64,000 nucleotides of DNA from Asterias amurensis (lineage: Eukaryota; Echinodermata; Asteroidea; Forcipulatida; Asteriidae), in assembly GCF_032118995.1 (NCBI RefSeq), contig NC_092662.1:17249701-17313700 (forward strand), given 5' to 3'. Made by a program: the position numbers and the translations under genes. Shown one piece after another: positions 12,261 to 24,499 of this stretch; positions within the stretch are counted from its first letter, which is position 1; each line of letters begins with the position of its first letter. Under the pieces are notes generated by a model. It saw nothing but the letters and a program-made list of their open reading frames with translations, searched no databases and had not been told where the DNA came from.

Positions 12261-13124
12261 CTGATTTCACCATGACTATAATAAACATTGTTTCTCTCTG
12301 CTTTTCTCACATTGAACCCACATCGAAGTATGTTATATGTATTCACAACTTTTCCCCCAAAATTCTCCAGTAGTGTACAAACATAATTTCAACAACCCAG
12401 AGGAAATAAGTACAGTTATTTTGTAAGAAGGCCCAGAGGAAATTAGTACAGTTATTTTGTAAGAAATAAACTCTTTCAGTCAGAAAATGTTAAGAAATAA
12501 ATTTATACTTTACCCTGTAAATGTTCACGTCTCATCAGATGTCTAACCAGTCAGAACAAATTTGTCCGCATATATTGTTGAGTATAAGCTTCCGATTAAT
12601 GATGTGCAGCCGGTCAGAGCAATTTATATTTACAACAAACTGTCAGTTGAAATAAATAGAGTAGCTGTGCAGTAGAGACCTGTCTCTTGACTCAAAGGCT
12701 GCTCGCAAAATGTCAATATCGCTCTCGCCTCACAGCTGATAGTCCAGAATAGGAGAAATCCAGCCTCTAACTGCAAATGGAACAACCCGGCTGAAACTTA
12801 TCAGTTAAACAGTGCCATATAGCAGATTGTTCCATTTCTAAATAGGGATATGTTGTCTGGAGGGGAATTTTGTAATGTCAGAAGTGGGTAAGCCAAATTC
12901 ATACTTCCCGCTAAAGCAAATGCTAAGCAATATTTTTTATCGCAAACAATCAACTGCTAACCAACTGTGACATTAACCTATTATATTAACCCATATCCTT
13001 ATAATCTGTTTGGATGTAAGACTCTGATTTTAAAATAGCAGTTAAATCCATCAAACTGTTTGTCTTAAACGAGTAAACATATTGACACAGTTGTTGAAAA
13101 TGAAATTGAATTTGAAGTTTTACG

Positions 13125-13472
13125 TTAAAGGGAAGGTACACTTTGGTAATTACTCAAAACTGACCAGGAAACGAGCATTGGAGAGCTGTTGATAGTATAA
13201 AACATTGTGAGAAACGGCTCCCTCTGAAGTAACGTAGTTTTTGATAAAGAAGTAGTTTCTCACTAAAATATTAATAGACGTCTTTTATTCTTATCTGAAA
13301 GCACACAAATTCGTCCAACATGGGTGTTTTTACTTTCATAATTTTCTCGCAACTTCGATGACCAATTGAGCCCAAATTTTCACAGGCTCGTTATTTTATG
13401 CTTTAAATGTTGGGATACACCAAGTGAGAAGACTGGTCTTTGACAATTACCAAACATGTACCTTCCCTTTAA
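13125..13472. mobile_element. Family A MITE, inverted or diverged copy
   Basis: It starts 'ttaaagggaaggtacac' plus 'tttggtaatta' and ends 'taccttccctttaa', an inverted repeat. Interior shared blocks include 'gagaaacggctccctctgaa' and 'caagtgagaagactggtctt'. Compared with the 11438 copy, the interior blocks are in reverse orientation. Confidence 0.8.
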
Positions 13473-14550
13473 GTACACTGCACCTGGAGCGTTTTTTTTT
13501 TGTCTCTTTCGGACTATGTGTATTTGTTTTGATGTAAACATATTGGACTATTTACATTTGATTTTCCTTGCCTATGACGTTTATGTTAATCTGTCTACGG
13601 TCCACAATTGAGACCACATTAGCATTTTAATGGATTATTAATATATACATGTTTGGTACCTTATTTGATACCTGATTGTAAGAGGGTTGATACATTCCAA
13701 TTATACACCTGTTTTGGGTTTCTTATATATTTATGAGAAAAAGTTTCTTTGTTAAATTAAAGTTCCCAGATCAAGTGTCTTCATTCTGAGTTAATAGAAT
13801 CAATAATGAAGTCATAAAGGCCTACATGTTTAAGTCACATCCAAATCATCTTTAGCTTTGACATTGGCTGCAGCAATAACATTTCTAGAATCGGACTTTT
13901 CAATGTTCTGGCAACAGTCACTGCCATAGTAAGGCCTTTGTTACCTTAATTTCTGAATTCACTAAAATCAAAGTTCATAGTTACTGAAGGTGAACCCAAG
14001 TTTTGTTAAATTGTTAAGCACACATCTATGCTTGGCACAGGGGGAAAATCTGCTAAGAACAAAAAAACATTGAGCTGTTTATGATCAGTTTCCCAGAAAA
14101 GGTTGCAGGCAGATTTTCTTGGCAAAACAAAATTTGCTCAGCTGAGCGATCAGATAAAAACAATTTATAGGAAGTAAGCAGATTTGAATTGAGACTTGCT
14201 CAAGACCACTGGCTCCTAAGAACCATATTGATTGCTTGTGTTGACTGAGAGATATTCATTCTGGACTATATATAAATCAATTTTCCTTCTCTTGGCAGAT
14301 AATTAAATTAAAATTGATTTAGTTTATACATGTTGGGATCAGCTGCTTCAAATAAATTAATTTACATATATTTGGAACTTTTGCTCCCATACATTTTTTT
14401 TTAAAAGGCTTAGATTCCTACGTGTTTTGCATAAATTTGCAAAGGAAACTAAATTGCCCACTTAAACAGATCGATACATTATTTCTTGTCTTCTCATCCA
14501 AGCATTTTCCTCGCATCTTAAAATGTTTAGAATCATATTAAGATATGTCT

Positions 14551-14710
14551 CAGGCCTGAAATTTCATCTTGAGGAGAGCAAGGCCATTTTCCTTTAGAAA
14601 ATGGCACTTTCGATGGAAAATCGTAAAATCTATGGAAAAGTTTTGAAGGGGCACCAAAGCTAAGACCAGGGCAACGAAGGCTGTGTCCTCCATGAATTTC
14701 TGGGCCTGAT
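14551..14710. repeat. Family C interspersed element
   Basis: It contains 'caggcctgaaatttcatc', 'gcaaggccattttcc' and 'gaccagggcaacgaaggc' and ends 'gggcctgat'. The ends are short inverted repeats (aggcctga / tcaggccca on opposite strands). It lies about 100 bp before the first recognised RABGAP1-like exon. Confidence 0.7.
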
Positions 14711-14814
14711 GTCTTAGACTGGATGGAGAAATCCCTCAAGTTAACTTGGAGGATCTTCTCAATTCAACTTCCAATTTCCTAAATATGTTCTTCTATTTTG
14801 TTTTTGTTATTCAG

Positions 14815-17800
14815 ATTTCACCTGCCGAGCAGGTAATTCTTGCCGACATAACGAGAACATTCACAGCTCATGAGAAGTTCCAGAATGAAAGCGAAGGAGG
14901 ACAAGACGCAATGTACAAAATCAGCAAGGTAGGTTCAATATTGACTAAGTGACAAGGGTAAAATATTTGCACCTGTTTCACTCGACAGTTGATTAATCTG
15001 AACACCTTGGATTTACAGTTGCGTACTTGAGTTTTGGTATACAACATGGAAGGTAATGGTAGCACAAAGTACATGAAAACTGCATGACCTTTCGAAGCCA
15101 CAAGTTATCAGATGCAATGAACAAGACAAGCCAAGTCCAAGTTATACAAATATTTTATGGGTGAAAAAATCACATAACAACGAATGGTGTGAAGGTGACT
15201 TCCTATTAGGTTTTTTAAGTTTTTCATTTTATTTTTATATGTAATTTGATTGCTGTCTCCAAATTGAAACTAATAAAAATAAATTCAAAATAATCTTTGA
15301 AATTTACAGAAAAATTGACTCTAGTTTGCATCTCAAATTTTCATTTTGTGAACTTGCCATGTCTCTTGCACGCTATTTTCATGATCCTTCAGCAATAACT
15401 GTCAAATCTGAAGCCAGTCAACACATAATTGTGAAGAAATTCCCCTGAAAATACACTGGGGATGTTGGTATAAAAGCTTATTATATTCGACCTTAAAGGG
15501 TCAAACAGATTTAAAAGCAGTTGTGGAAATAAACAACTTCAAAAGTTCAGCATTAATGAAATTTTTATTTATTGTTATGAATTTATGGTCGGTTTGTGAA
15601 TGTCAGAGTTTTTAATCCAGAATTTCGCAGCCATTTTCTGTTTATTTTCCTCTGACATCTCTCTGAGCTGTACGGGTTCAAGGAACTTCAATTCCTATCC
15701 ATTCCTATCCCAACTTCCCCAGAGTATTTCCAGTGAAATTTCCTCACCAATTATGAGTTGACCAGCTTCAGAACTGACAGTTATTGTCCAACAATCTTGA
15801 AAATCGCGTGCCCTAAGGCCTTAAAGAGTTGTCTGGAGAGAAAACTTCTTAAGCAAAGCGGAAATGTTTTACTGGTCGTGCAATGTCAAGTGCCCATATC
15901 CATAATTGTCTCTGCTGACCATCTCTAAATACTTACAGGTTGATGAAATACCAGGGCCCAATTTCATAGAGCTGCTAAGCACAAAAATTTGCTTAGCATG
16001 AAATTTCTTCTTTGTCAAAAACAGGATAACCAACCAAGTTTCCATTTGTTGCATATTGCTTGTATTAAGCTTTTGTTGGCTTTTTCTGAAAACCGTTTGG
16101 AAATTTGTTTGGTAATCTTCTTTTTATCAAGGAAGAAATTTCATGCTAAGCAAATTTTTGTGCTTAGCAGCTCTATGAAAATGGACCCTGGTCACTAGTA
16201 GGTCAGATTGATCCGTCATTTTGAAATATTGAAGTGTCATCACGTTTTAGTCACTTAAAAATAATGAAGAACATCTATCTAGAAATTGTTGAGATTCCCT
16301 ATTTGTTTTCTTCTTCATTAAGGGCATACTTATGCAGGGAAATTTAGGAGAAGTCAAGCATGTCATACATGTATCAGAGAGAGAGTGGGAAATTCAAAGA
16401 GCCTTCTCGTTTCATTTGAAACTACTCATTTTGGATTCACATTCTAGCTGACATCATGTTTGAATACAAAGACAACGCTAGTATACCTTTATCATGCTGC
16501 CTCCATCTTGGTCATGTTCCTTTATCGAATAACAATAATGAATGCTAATAATCATTAAACAAATAGGAACCAGACTATTTTGTTCTTCCAGCCTCGGTTT
16601 GGTTACATTGTTACCGATGGAAAAAATGAAGATACTGCACCATGATAAAGGTCTAAAAAAGTACAGTTTTCAGACACCAGCATTACATCCAATCCTGTAG
16701 GACGACGCACTGAAGGTTAAGTATCTAAGACATAAGTGTCGAGACCAGGACTCGAACCCAGTCCCTACTGATCAGAATATTAAAGCTTGAGTATGGTGTC
16801 CGAGACATGCCATAAAGTAAACAGAACATGAACAAAAAATGTCTTTTAAAATTGTATTTTTGTTTGGTTGTTTTGTTTCTTGGCAGGCGTATTCAGTATA
16901 TGACTCTGAGGTCGGCTACTGTCAGGGTCTATCGTTTCTTGCCGCCGTTCTTTGGTTACATGTAAGTAAACTTATCACTTTCAGTAAGAATAGATCCAGA
17001 ATTGTAGAGGAGGACTAACTCCTTCAAGTTTTTCCTTCATTGTGGTACAATAAAAAACAGGACAGATATAAAGTGCCTTTTACCAGATGATGCAAAGTCC
17101 TGAAAAAGGAAAGAAGTGAAAAACAGAAAGGGGGGGGGGGCAGACAGGAGAAAACCAGAGAAAAGATGGGTCTTGGGGGCCTTTTTAAAATTATTGAGAC
17201 CAGTTTAATTTCTAGCAGGAGTAGGAAGTTTATTGCATAGTGAAGGGTACAGAAAGAACCAAGTCACCAGCCAGTACTAATAACTTGAGCCTTTTCTCTT
17301 TAACTTCTTACATCCAGCATATTTTCTTGAAGATTTTGTTTGGGGAGGACCAGGAGGTTCAGGGAACTTTTAGGCCTTGGGGAGACTTAGCGAGGCTTCT
17401 CATCATCTAGGACCTCAAATAACATCTTTCATCTTTATGATTATACTCGACAGATGCCAGAAGAGCAGGCATTTGCCGTCTTAACAAAGATCATGTACGA
17501 TTACCACCTCCGAGATCTCTTCATGAACAGCTTTATAGAATTACACGTCAAGTTCTATCAGCTTGAACGCCTCATGGAGGTGAGTAAAAAAGGCGCTTTA
17601 TCCATGTTCTTGATTTTTTGTTTGGTGGAAAACTATCTGGGCCCAAAGTCATGGCTCTGCTTATCGTAAGCAAAGAATTAGCACTTCAGTAGCAGGGAAT
17701 TCCGCAATTATTTCCCAGGTTAGCACTAGCAGGGAATTTTGTGTGTACTCAGCTTGCATTCTTCAAGTAAGAAATAAAGCACCGACACTTTCCCTTCAAC

Positions 17801-20800
17801 CGAAAAACAATCTTCATTTGGTAATCAGTTTGCAACTGCTTATTCTATTTTCTCATTGAATCGTTTTAACAGGTGTTTTATCTTTTCATGTATTTTGATT
17901 TTTAGGACAACATTCCAGATTTGTTTTCTCACTTTGTGCATATTGGAATTGAAGCTCACATGTACGCCTCACAGTGGTTCCTGACTCTATACACAGCAAA
18001 GTTTCCTCTCTATACAGTATTTCACATCATGGATCTCTTTTTAATGGAGGTAAGATTAATTAAACTTCATTCTTACTTGGGCAAGGCTTCTTTTTCCCTA
18101 TTGAACTGGATCACTTCAAGGGGCATCAAGGCAAACACCCACAACAAATTGAATGAAATCTGTGGTTTTATACTGCATTGGTTTAGCAAAATGGTATTGC
18201 GAAATAGTAAGAGGCAGTGTTCATGTTTGGCAAACAAACCTGTGAATATTTTGGCTTTATCCGTTTTGTGAGTCAGGAGAAAATACTGAAAAATTTGACA
18301 CACCTTGTCCTTAATTTTGGTTGTAATATCCAAAATAAGCTGTTGCATTTTTATTTTAAAGAAACAACAAGACATCATCAAAAACATGTTTTTTGCTTTT
18401 TCGCATTGTACTGTTAATTTTAAAGTAGAAGCGTCCAAATTATGCAATAGTGTTTGTGATTAAAGGTTTTGTTTTCCATTTGAAGTAGCTTTCTGGGTGA
18501 GCTTTGAATCACAAACAGGCTTCCATACCATGGTTGCTAACCAAGGCATGTTGCTACCCTGAATCGTGACTTTAATTACCTCACCAACAAGGGCACTGTT
18601 TGCGTAATTTAATAGCAACTCAGCAACATATGGTATATGGCTTTCTGGCATGCCTTGATTCCTGTTCAATTAACCCTGTATTTGTTCTTCTTGACCAATG
18701 GGGTCAAGTTTATTGTTTGCCCAGAGTCTGAAGAATGAGACTCAAACTCAGTACTGTCAGAGGTCCACTGCACTTAAACAGTAATTAAATTTCTTGGAAA
18801 CATTACACTGAATACTGTGCATTTAATTAATAATTGTTTTCATAACTGTTTTAGGTGCTTTTAATTATTAACTTCAGGCCTGATACTTCACGAAGGCAAC
18901 ATTGCCTCCGTGCCCCTTTGTCGTTGCCTTGGTTCCCTTGCAATGCTCCAGTAGAAATTTACAATTTCCTCATAGGGTGCCCTTTTAACTAAGAAGAAAA
19001 TGCCTTGGTGCCCTTGTCCTTTCAAAAACGAAGCATACAGGCATGTAGCTGTACTCATAGCTGTTTTGGAATTTCTAAGGGTTCTTCGAAGTCGGTCCAT
19101 TTGAAAGTGATGTTATATTTTGCTTCGATATGAAGAAGTTTGCCAGGCTGAAGTCCGCTAGGGTTCGTCCAAATCAAATCAGCATTATTGAATAGCGTCA
19201 CTATGAGCAAGGGAAATTGTTTAACACAATTGAGTTAAAGAAAGCAAACCATCGTTGGAATTATTTGTTAAGTGAATTAGAAAGTGGAGAATGTTGTGGG
19301 TATCTTAGATGCTACCGAGAGTAGAAGCTGATAAGGAATGGTTGAATTGAGAGTGACGTTGACTGAAGGAAATGGGGGTAACTTTGTAAGTTTAACAAAG
19401 GCACTTTTCTAAAACTGACGAAAACTTGTCCCGAGTTTGTGAGTTTGAAGGGAATTTCCCGTGTTGAACGGGTCGCCGTGAAATGCGATGAGCAGATGCA
19501 CGCTAGTTCTTCATATGCTTCCCAGTAATTGCGCAGATAAGTTTCAGCACTGACGTCAGACTGCCATACTATTGGGAATTTAATCCATTGTACTCGATTG
19601 CCTTCTACAGTACACACTAATTTAATCAAGTTATAAATATCTCTGATTATTTTTACAGGGTATGCCAATTGTGTTCAACATAGCTGTAGCACTGCTCAAA
19701 GTAAGTGAAGCCCATCATTCAATTATTACTGACTACTTGCTCGTTAAGTTTTCATTTCCTCTTTCATAAATTCACACTTTATTTCACATTTTGTGGAGAC
19801 ATTTCCTGTTGTGGCTGCAATGAGGTTGCTGAATATAGACAACGTAGATCATTTTCTCGGTAGTCCTAACCACAGAATTCTGCGCTTATGGCACCCTGTA
19901 AAGGACTTTTATTCTATTGGCCAGTGTTATGAGCAGAGTAGACTGTTCGAAACATTAAGACCAAACACTCCCACTAACGAGATCGACACATGGTTGTACA
20001 CACAAGTTTGCTATTTATTTATAGTTAATTCTTGTTTTCACACACCATGCAAAGCTTCAAACACTATTTGTTGACTTGTCCTTTAATGGATAACTTACTC
20101 AGAGCTTAGTTTAATAGACAATGATAAAGGCAAAGGCATTCTTGGTCCTGTTACGTATTGAGCGTAACTTTCTACGAGCCCATTGTTTAGGAAATTTATC
20201 CCTTCCTGTTCTCCGTGAGTAAGACTCAAGTGATTCAAAGAATGAATCTTAAGACCCTGTGGTCCTGACAAGAAGACGTAAATCACTTTGTTTATGTCTG
20301 GGGCTTGTATGATACAGTTAGTAGGCTCAGTGTTAAGGTTGCTGTATCAAACTAGTCAATTACCTTGCTGTTGTGATTTTGTAGGAATCCTTTATGGTAA
20401 GTGTGCTGGTAGGAATAGACAGCGCAGGCCCAAATTTTATCAAGCTGCTTAGGAACAAATACTGCTTAACAAATGTCTTTGCTTAGCAAAAGATGTGTGG
20501 AACACCAGTTTAAACATTGTAATCTTAGTGTAGAATGTTGGCTGGTAACTTGTTTCTGATTAGCCATATTTATTTGTGCTTACTGGCTTTATGAAATTGA
20601 GCCCTTGGCCCAATGTCATTGTCATGCTTACCATGGAATTCTGCGCTTACCACCCATAGAATTATTGCTTTACAGAGCTTATATCAAACTTAAGTGTCAA
20701 TGTACCGTGCGAGTCGTGTGTGAATTTGAACACTACGGGTAGCTATTCTCAGTAGAGGTCGAACCTGCTTTGATAATTCAACCTCAGAAGTAAAATCTCT

Positions 20801-23800
20801 TCAAACTTTTAAAACAATCGTTGTTGATTTTTCAGGCTGCCAAAAAGGAGTTACTTGGACAAGATTTCGAAGGTGTATTGAAGTACTTCCGGGTGACTTT
20901 ACCGAAACGCTACCGGACTGAAGAAAGCGCTCAAGAGCTCATGCAGACTGCACTGAGTACAAAGGTTAGTAAGAGGGTTGTGATGGTAGATGGTTAGGGT
21001 GAAACCTATCCTTGTATAGACCTTATGCATTGACGTCATCCAGCCGCCATCTTAGAGGAAATACGGTGATGAAACAATCGAAACGCACAGATTTTACGCG
21101 CAGCGCACAGTATTGGCCAATGAACAACCTCCTTTTGACCTCTAGGTGAGGGCGCTCTACTGAAATGAGGTGCATAAGGTCTTTTGCAGACATCCAGTAC
21201 AAAACTGCATTCTGTACAAAAATTTACAGACCCACTTATCTCAGAATGATGTCATTGTATGTTTTGGATGTCGAACAATTTTGCCCAAGAACGTTATCAA
21301 TTTCGATGGCAATTTTAATACAGCATATTAATGTGAGGTTAGAGACTTGTAATTTTTTTTCACACTCACTTTCTCCTAAAAATGAATTTTATCTAGTAAA
21401 CAAGGTTATTTCAGCCAGGGTTTGCCAACCTTGTAGTTGTTTTTAGTAATAAACCAGATTAATAATTAAAATGATTTCCTTTCTACCCTAGATCAGTAAC
21501 CGTAAACTCAAGAAATACGAGAAGGAGTTTTATGCAATGAGGGAAGATGAAGACAGAGAAGACCCTCTGGAGAGAATTGAAGTAAGATTCAAAGTCTGTC
21601 GTTGTTGGTCCTCCATGACTGAAGGAAGTCTGTTTCCATCCCCCCTTCCCATAGACTCCCCAATCCTACACTTGAGAAGACAACACCGTGTCACCTCTCT
21701 CATTTTGTTTTTATGTCAGGGACGAGATTGTTCAGACTTTTGGCTGAATTCAGACTTTTTATGACAGCCTAGTCGAGAAAATCAGACAATATTTTTTTTC
21801 ACAAATAAAGAAATCCTGCTCATTGGTCTTCTTACCTAGTGCTTGTGATACTGTTTCCAAAAGCTCCTTGGAATCTATAACCCGATGGGTTCCCAAACGG
21901 TAGAAATGCCATCATTCAACATACCTTTGAATTTCTATCCAGGTTTCAGACCTTTTCGTTAGTGATGACTCATATGTTATGTCATTTCCCACGATAGTTT
22001 TTAAATGCAGTGATTTTCTGATTGAGTTATTAATCTGACTTTATCTTCCACACACAGAGAGAGAATAAACAACTCATGCATGCCAACATTCGTCTGGAAC
22101 AAGAGAATGACGAGTTAGCCAGAGAACTAATTGTCCATAGATTAGCCATGGAGAAACAATTAGATAAGGTAGGATACTAGACTTTTCAAAACGAGTGTCA
22201 GACTGGCCCCTTTTATTGGTTGAATTCTATAATCTTTGTTGAACACTGGGAATCTGACAAAAACATGGAACCATGATAATGGTCTGTGGCTGTTATTGGA
22301 ACCACTACTCTGGTTTGGGCTCCCACCTTGGGCTTTCGGCTTGAGCTCCCGCCTTGAGCTTGTGGCTTGGGTTCCGGCTTGGGGTACGCTTTGGCTCCTT
22401 GCTTGGGTTTTGTCAGTTATTTTGAAAACGTGTTCTTTCAGTTTGGAGCGTCCAATCGGGTGGACGAGCTCAAACCATAGCCTGGTATTAAAAATGATCT
22501 ATAGATTATAGTCATCTGCACAGGGGAGTGTTGTCTATGTTCAGTGTTGTTTGTTTGCTTTTAGCGGGCTTTGGGGTAGGGATATTACCAATAAGCAACT
22601 TTAATGCTTATTTTTGTCATGGGGATCTTATCCCACCTTTTTCCATATTTTCAAGACTAAATCGATCAGTCGCAGTTTAAGTTTTTCTATTCTTTATGAA
22701 CCAACAGGAGAGAGATCGAGCTGATGAATTGGACAGAGACCTTAAGGCCATCAAACTCCAACTTCTAGATACTGAAGAAGAAAATAAACACCTGGAGTCG
22801 GAGACTTCACAGGTGGGTGGTTTGCTGCAGAAACTTGGCGTAATTTGAAATTATTTACTATTTATTTATTTCTTCTTATTTAACCAGGGTAGCCCCATCA
22901 GTTTTCAATGAACTGTTCTACCTGGGGGCCTCGTTGAATGTTATCAAAAATGTCATCGTCCACACAAAGTTTCTAACTATTTTTTATACCTTTTTTTATC
23001 AATCGGTTACAGATCAAGGAAATGTATCGGACCGGGATGGAAAAATCAGAGTCAGACTCAAAAAGGAATTCTACAATCATCGCGGATTATAAACAGATTT
23101 GTTCACAACTCAGTGAACGTCTTGAGAAGCAACAGACAGCAGCCCGGGAAGAAATGGCAAGACTCAGGGTAAAGAAATAAGACAAAGGCGTCATTTTCAA
23201 TTCAAGTGTTTCACTTGTAGTACAGTCTGACAAAAATCTTTAAACAAAAAGTTTGGCATTATTCATAAGGAGCTGAAATTAATTTTGAGATGCGTCAGCT
23301 GATGAATCTAAAGCACAAAGGGGAAGAGTGATTTGAAAAAAAAATTAAAGATAAATTAAAGAAATCATGTTCTCTTGTTCTTGGGAATTTTGTCTTTCAT
23401 TCTATCCTTGATGTATCTTTAAGATAACGGATTTTACTCTTGTGGTTATTTCTTCAGCGGAGGTTACAGTCTTGTGAGCAGTGTGCCAATCTGATTAATG
23501 AAGACGGTAAACTTAACCAGTCCTCTGATGTAATCAGAGCCTCAGAGGAAGAAGAACCAGAACCAGAATTAGTTGTTGCAGAACAACAGGTAAGAGCTGG
23601 AGGGACTTTGACCATGTCTATGGTTGTAAGCATTCTAAATCATGCACTTAATTACATACAGTGCGAGAATGAGAAATGACAGTGTTAAATAACAATGAAA
23701 GTGTTAATTCTCTTTTAAAATGCTGTGTCTTGCTTTCACTTTTTTCATATATATGTTGTAATGATAGGATGTATGATTTTGTGAAATATCGTCAATAAAC

Positions 23801-24299
23801 CATTATCCACTGGGATAAAATAAAAAAAAAATAAAAATGACAGTCTATTTATCTTATGAAAGTCTTCACATCATGCATGTGACTATAGTCATATTAACTT
23901 AAACACTACTCATAACTCAGTCTGAGACATTCTAGGCTCAATCATATCATGTTATAAATCTTAACTCATTATACATAACCGTGGTTTGGAAAAGGGCCTT
24001 AAAAGGCCCTTTTCAAAACCACGGCTTCCGCTTTGGATTCGGCAGGAGAGCGCTTGTCAGTGAGCGATTCTTAAGACATTCTGAGATAATTTTAACTTTT
24101 TCTCTTTCATCAGATTCGTGAGCTTGAGCTAGAGTTAGCTCAGACCAAACTACAACTCGTTGAGTCACAATGTCAAGTTCAAGATCTTGAGCATAAACTC
24201 AACTCGGCAATGACAGACCTCCATTCCTCTAAGAATAACAGCTGGCTCCAGAAGACATTCTCCTCACTCAAAGATGCCACGGTTACCAAGAAAGAGTAA
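14815..24299 (+). CDS. RABGAP1: RABGAP1/RABGAP1L-like Rab GTPase-activating protein, C-terminal 12 exons
   Basis: Exons: 14815-14928, 16887-16961, 17454-17579, 17906-18049, 19659-19700, 20836-20964, 21492-21581, 22058-22168, 22708-22812, 23013-23168, 23458-23589, 24114-24299 (TAA). All are bounded by AG/GT and all junctions are phase 0. They give 469 aa without a stop. The TBC domain shows the arginine finger in ILADITRT (Arg codon 14854-14856) and the glutamine finger in GYCQG (Gln codon 16923-16925). It continues with MPEEQAF, KIMYDY.LRDL, HMYASQWFLTL and LPKRYR.EE. Exons from 21492 onward encode a long charged coiled coil (LEQENDELA, IIADYKQICSQLSERLEKQQ, ELELAQTKLQLVE) as in vertebrate RABGAP1/RABGAP1L. 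The protein stimulates GTP hydrolysis by Rabs in endosomal traffic. The N-terminal PTB region and first TBC helices are missing from the window and presumably lie to the left. It is probably the single pre-duplication homologue of both vertebrate paralogues, so the symbol is provisional. Confidence 0.95.
15951..16191. mobile_element. Family B palindromic MITE, full length
   Basis: It begins 'gggcccaatttcatagagc' plus 'tgctaagcac' and ends with the inverse 'gcttagcagctctatgaaa' plus 'atggaccctgg'. Near-perfect arms of more than 60 bp contain 'tttgcttagcatgaaatttc'. Related copies are at 20427-20607, 45798-45974, 57454-57672 and 58846-59024, with decayed ones near 24714, 26290 and 31424. It lies in the first RABGAP1-like intron shown here. 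Confidence 0.88.
16690..16800 (-). repeat. tRNA-derived SINE fragment (antisense)
   Basis: Read on the minus strand it contains 'actgggttcgagtcctggtc', a B-box-like motif, followed by 'gacacttatgtctta'. A sense relative with the same 'ggttcgagtcctggtc' core is at 29215-29330. It is intronic. Confidence 0.6.
17130..17140. repeat. Poly-G tract (11 G)
   Basis: A G homopolymer in a purine-rich intron segment of the RABGAP1-like gene. Confidence 0.85.
18875..19042. repeat. Family C interspersed element
   Basis: It contains 'caggcctgatacttca', 'ggcaacattgcctccgtgcc' and 'gtcctttcaaaaacgaagca' and ends 'acaggc'. It is closest to the copy at 63021-63157. It is intronic. Confidence 0.65.
20427..20607. 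mobile_element. Family B MITE, shorter diverged copy
   Basis: It starts 'ggcccaaattttatcaagc' plus 'tgctta' and ends 'ggctttatgaaattgagcc'. The middle retains 'gcttagcaaaaga' and 'tggctggtaacttg'. The palindrome is degenerate. Confidence 0.65.
21018..21182. mobile_element. Family D palindromic MITE
   Basis: The termini are 'agaccttatgca' and its inverse 'tgcataaggtct'. Inside lie 'gacgtcatccagccgccatc', 'cgcagcgcacag' and 'ttggccaatgaacaacctcc'. A decayed relative at about 26085-26270 shares 'attggccaatgaacaacctc' and 'gcgtaaggtct'. It is intronic in the RABGAP1-like gene. Confidence 0.8.
23979..24024. repeat. Near-perfect hairpin with 22-nt arms
   Basis: Left arm 23979-24000 and right arm 24003-24024 are complementary at 21 of 22 positions around an AA loop, with a G/C-rich 'aaagggcctt' core. 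It lies about 90 nt before the last RABGAP1-like exon. It may be a MITE remnant or an intronic RNA hairpin; no function is shown. Confidence 0.8.
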
Positions 24300-24328
24300 T
24301 GGCAACTTCTTGAAGACAGTTTGTTGCT

Positions 24329-24499
24329 GCAAGTTTGGGTGAACGACTAGACTTGACCAGAAACTATGACATAGCTCTGGAATTGACCGTAGTCGACCAT
24401 GCTCCAGTGCATGGTTCGATATAGTCAATCTCCCTGTGGTTCTATGATTTCTGGTTGGTCTAGTCTGTGTAGTCAAGTCTAGTCGCCACCCGAACTTGC
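24329..24499. mobile_element. Palindromic MITE in the RABGAP1-like 3' UTR
   Basis: The left terminus 'gcaagtttgggtgaacgact' and right terminus 'agtcgccacccgaacttgc' are inverted repeats. The similarity extends inward through 'ctagacttgaccagaaac' and 'ctggttggtctagtc'. It begins 30 bp after the stop codon, so the mature mRNA would carry the palindrome as a long hairpin. Confidence 0.82.

Larger units (their letters stand above)
1790..14814. other. 13 kb without recognised exons; probably intron of the RABGAP1-like gene plus GPCR upstream region
   Basis: I looked here for the exon that should precede 14815, which would encode the start of the TBC domain (a G-[VI]-P-...-L-R...-W-x-L-L pattern), and did not find it. 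Open frames are short and unrelated to known families. The stretch contains tandem duplications (2499-2855, 4901-5052, 10661-10728), palindromic elements (10736-10955, 11438-11827, 13125-13472), SINE-like units (9615-9865, 12180-12260) and homopolymers. Promoter elements of the GPCR should lie just above 1789, but none can be named with confidence. Confidence 0.45.

Noticed and set aside
19312-19668. 118-aa minus-strand open frame
   Set aside because: It overlaps the acceptor and start of a confident plus-strand exon, and no domain is visible.
19793-20074. 93-aa plus-strand open frame in a RABGAP1-like intron
   Set aside because: There is no family resemblance, no supporting splice sites and no counterpart in RABGAP1 proteins. 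The flanking exons already join in phase 0.
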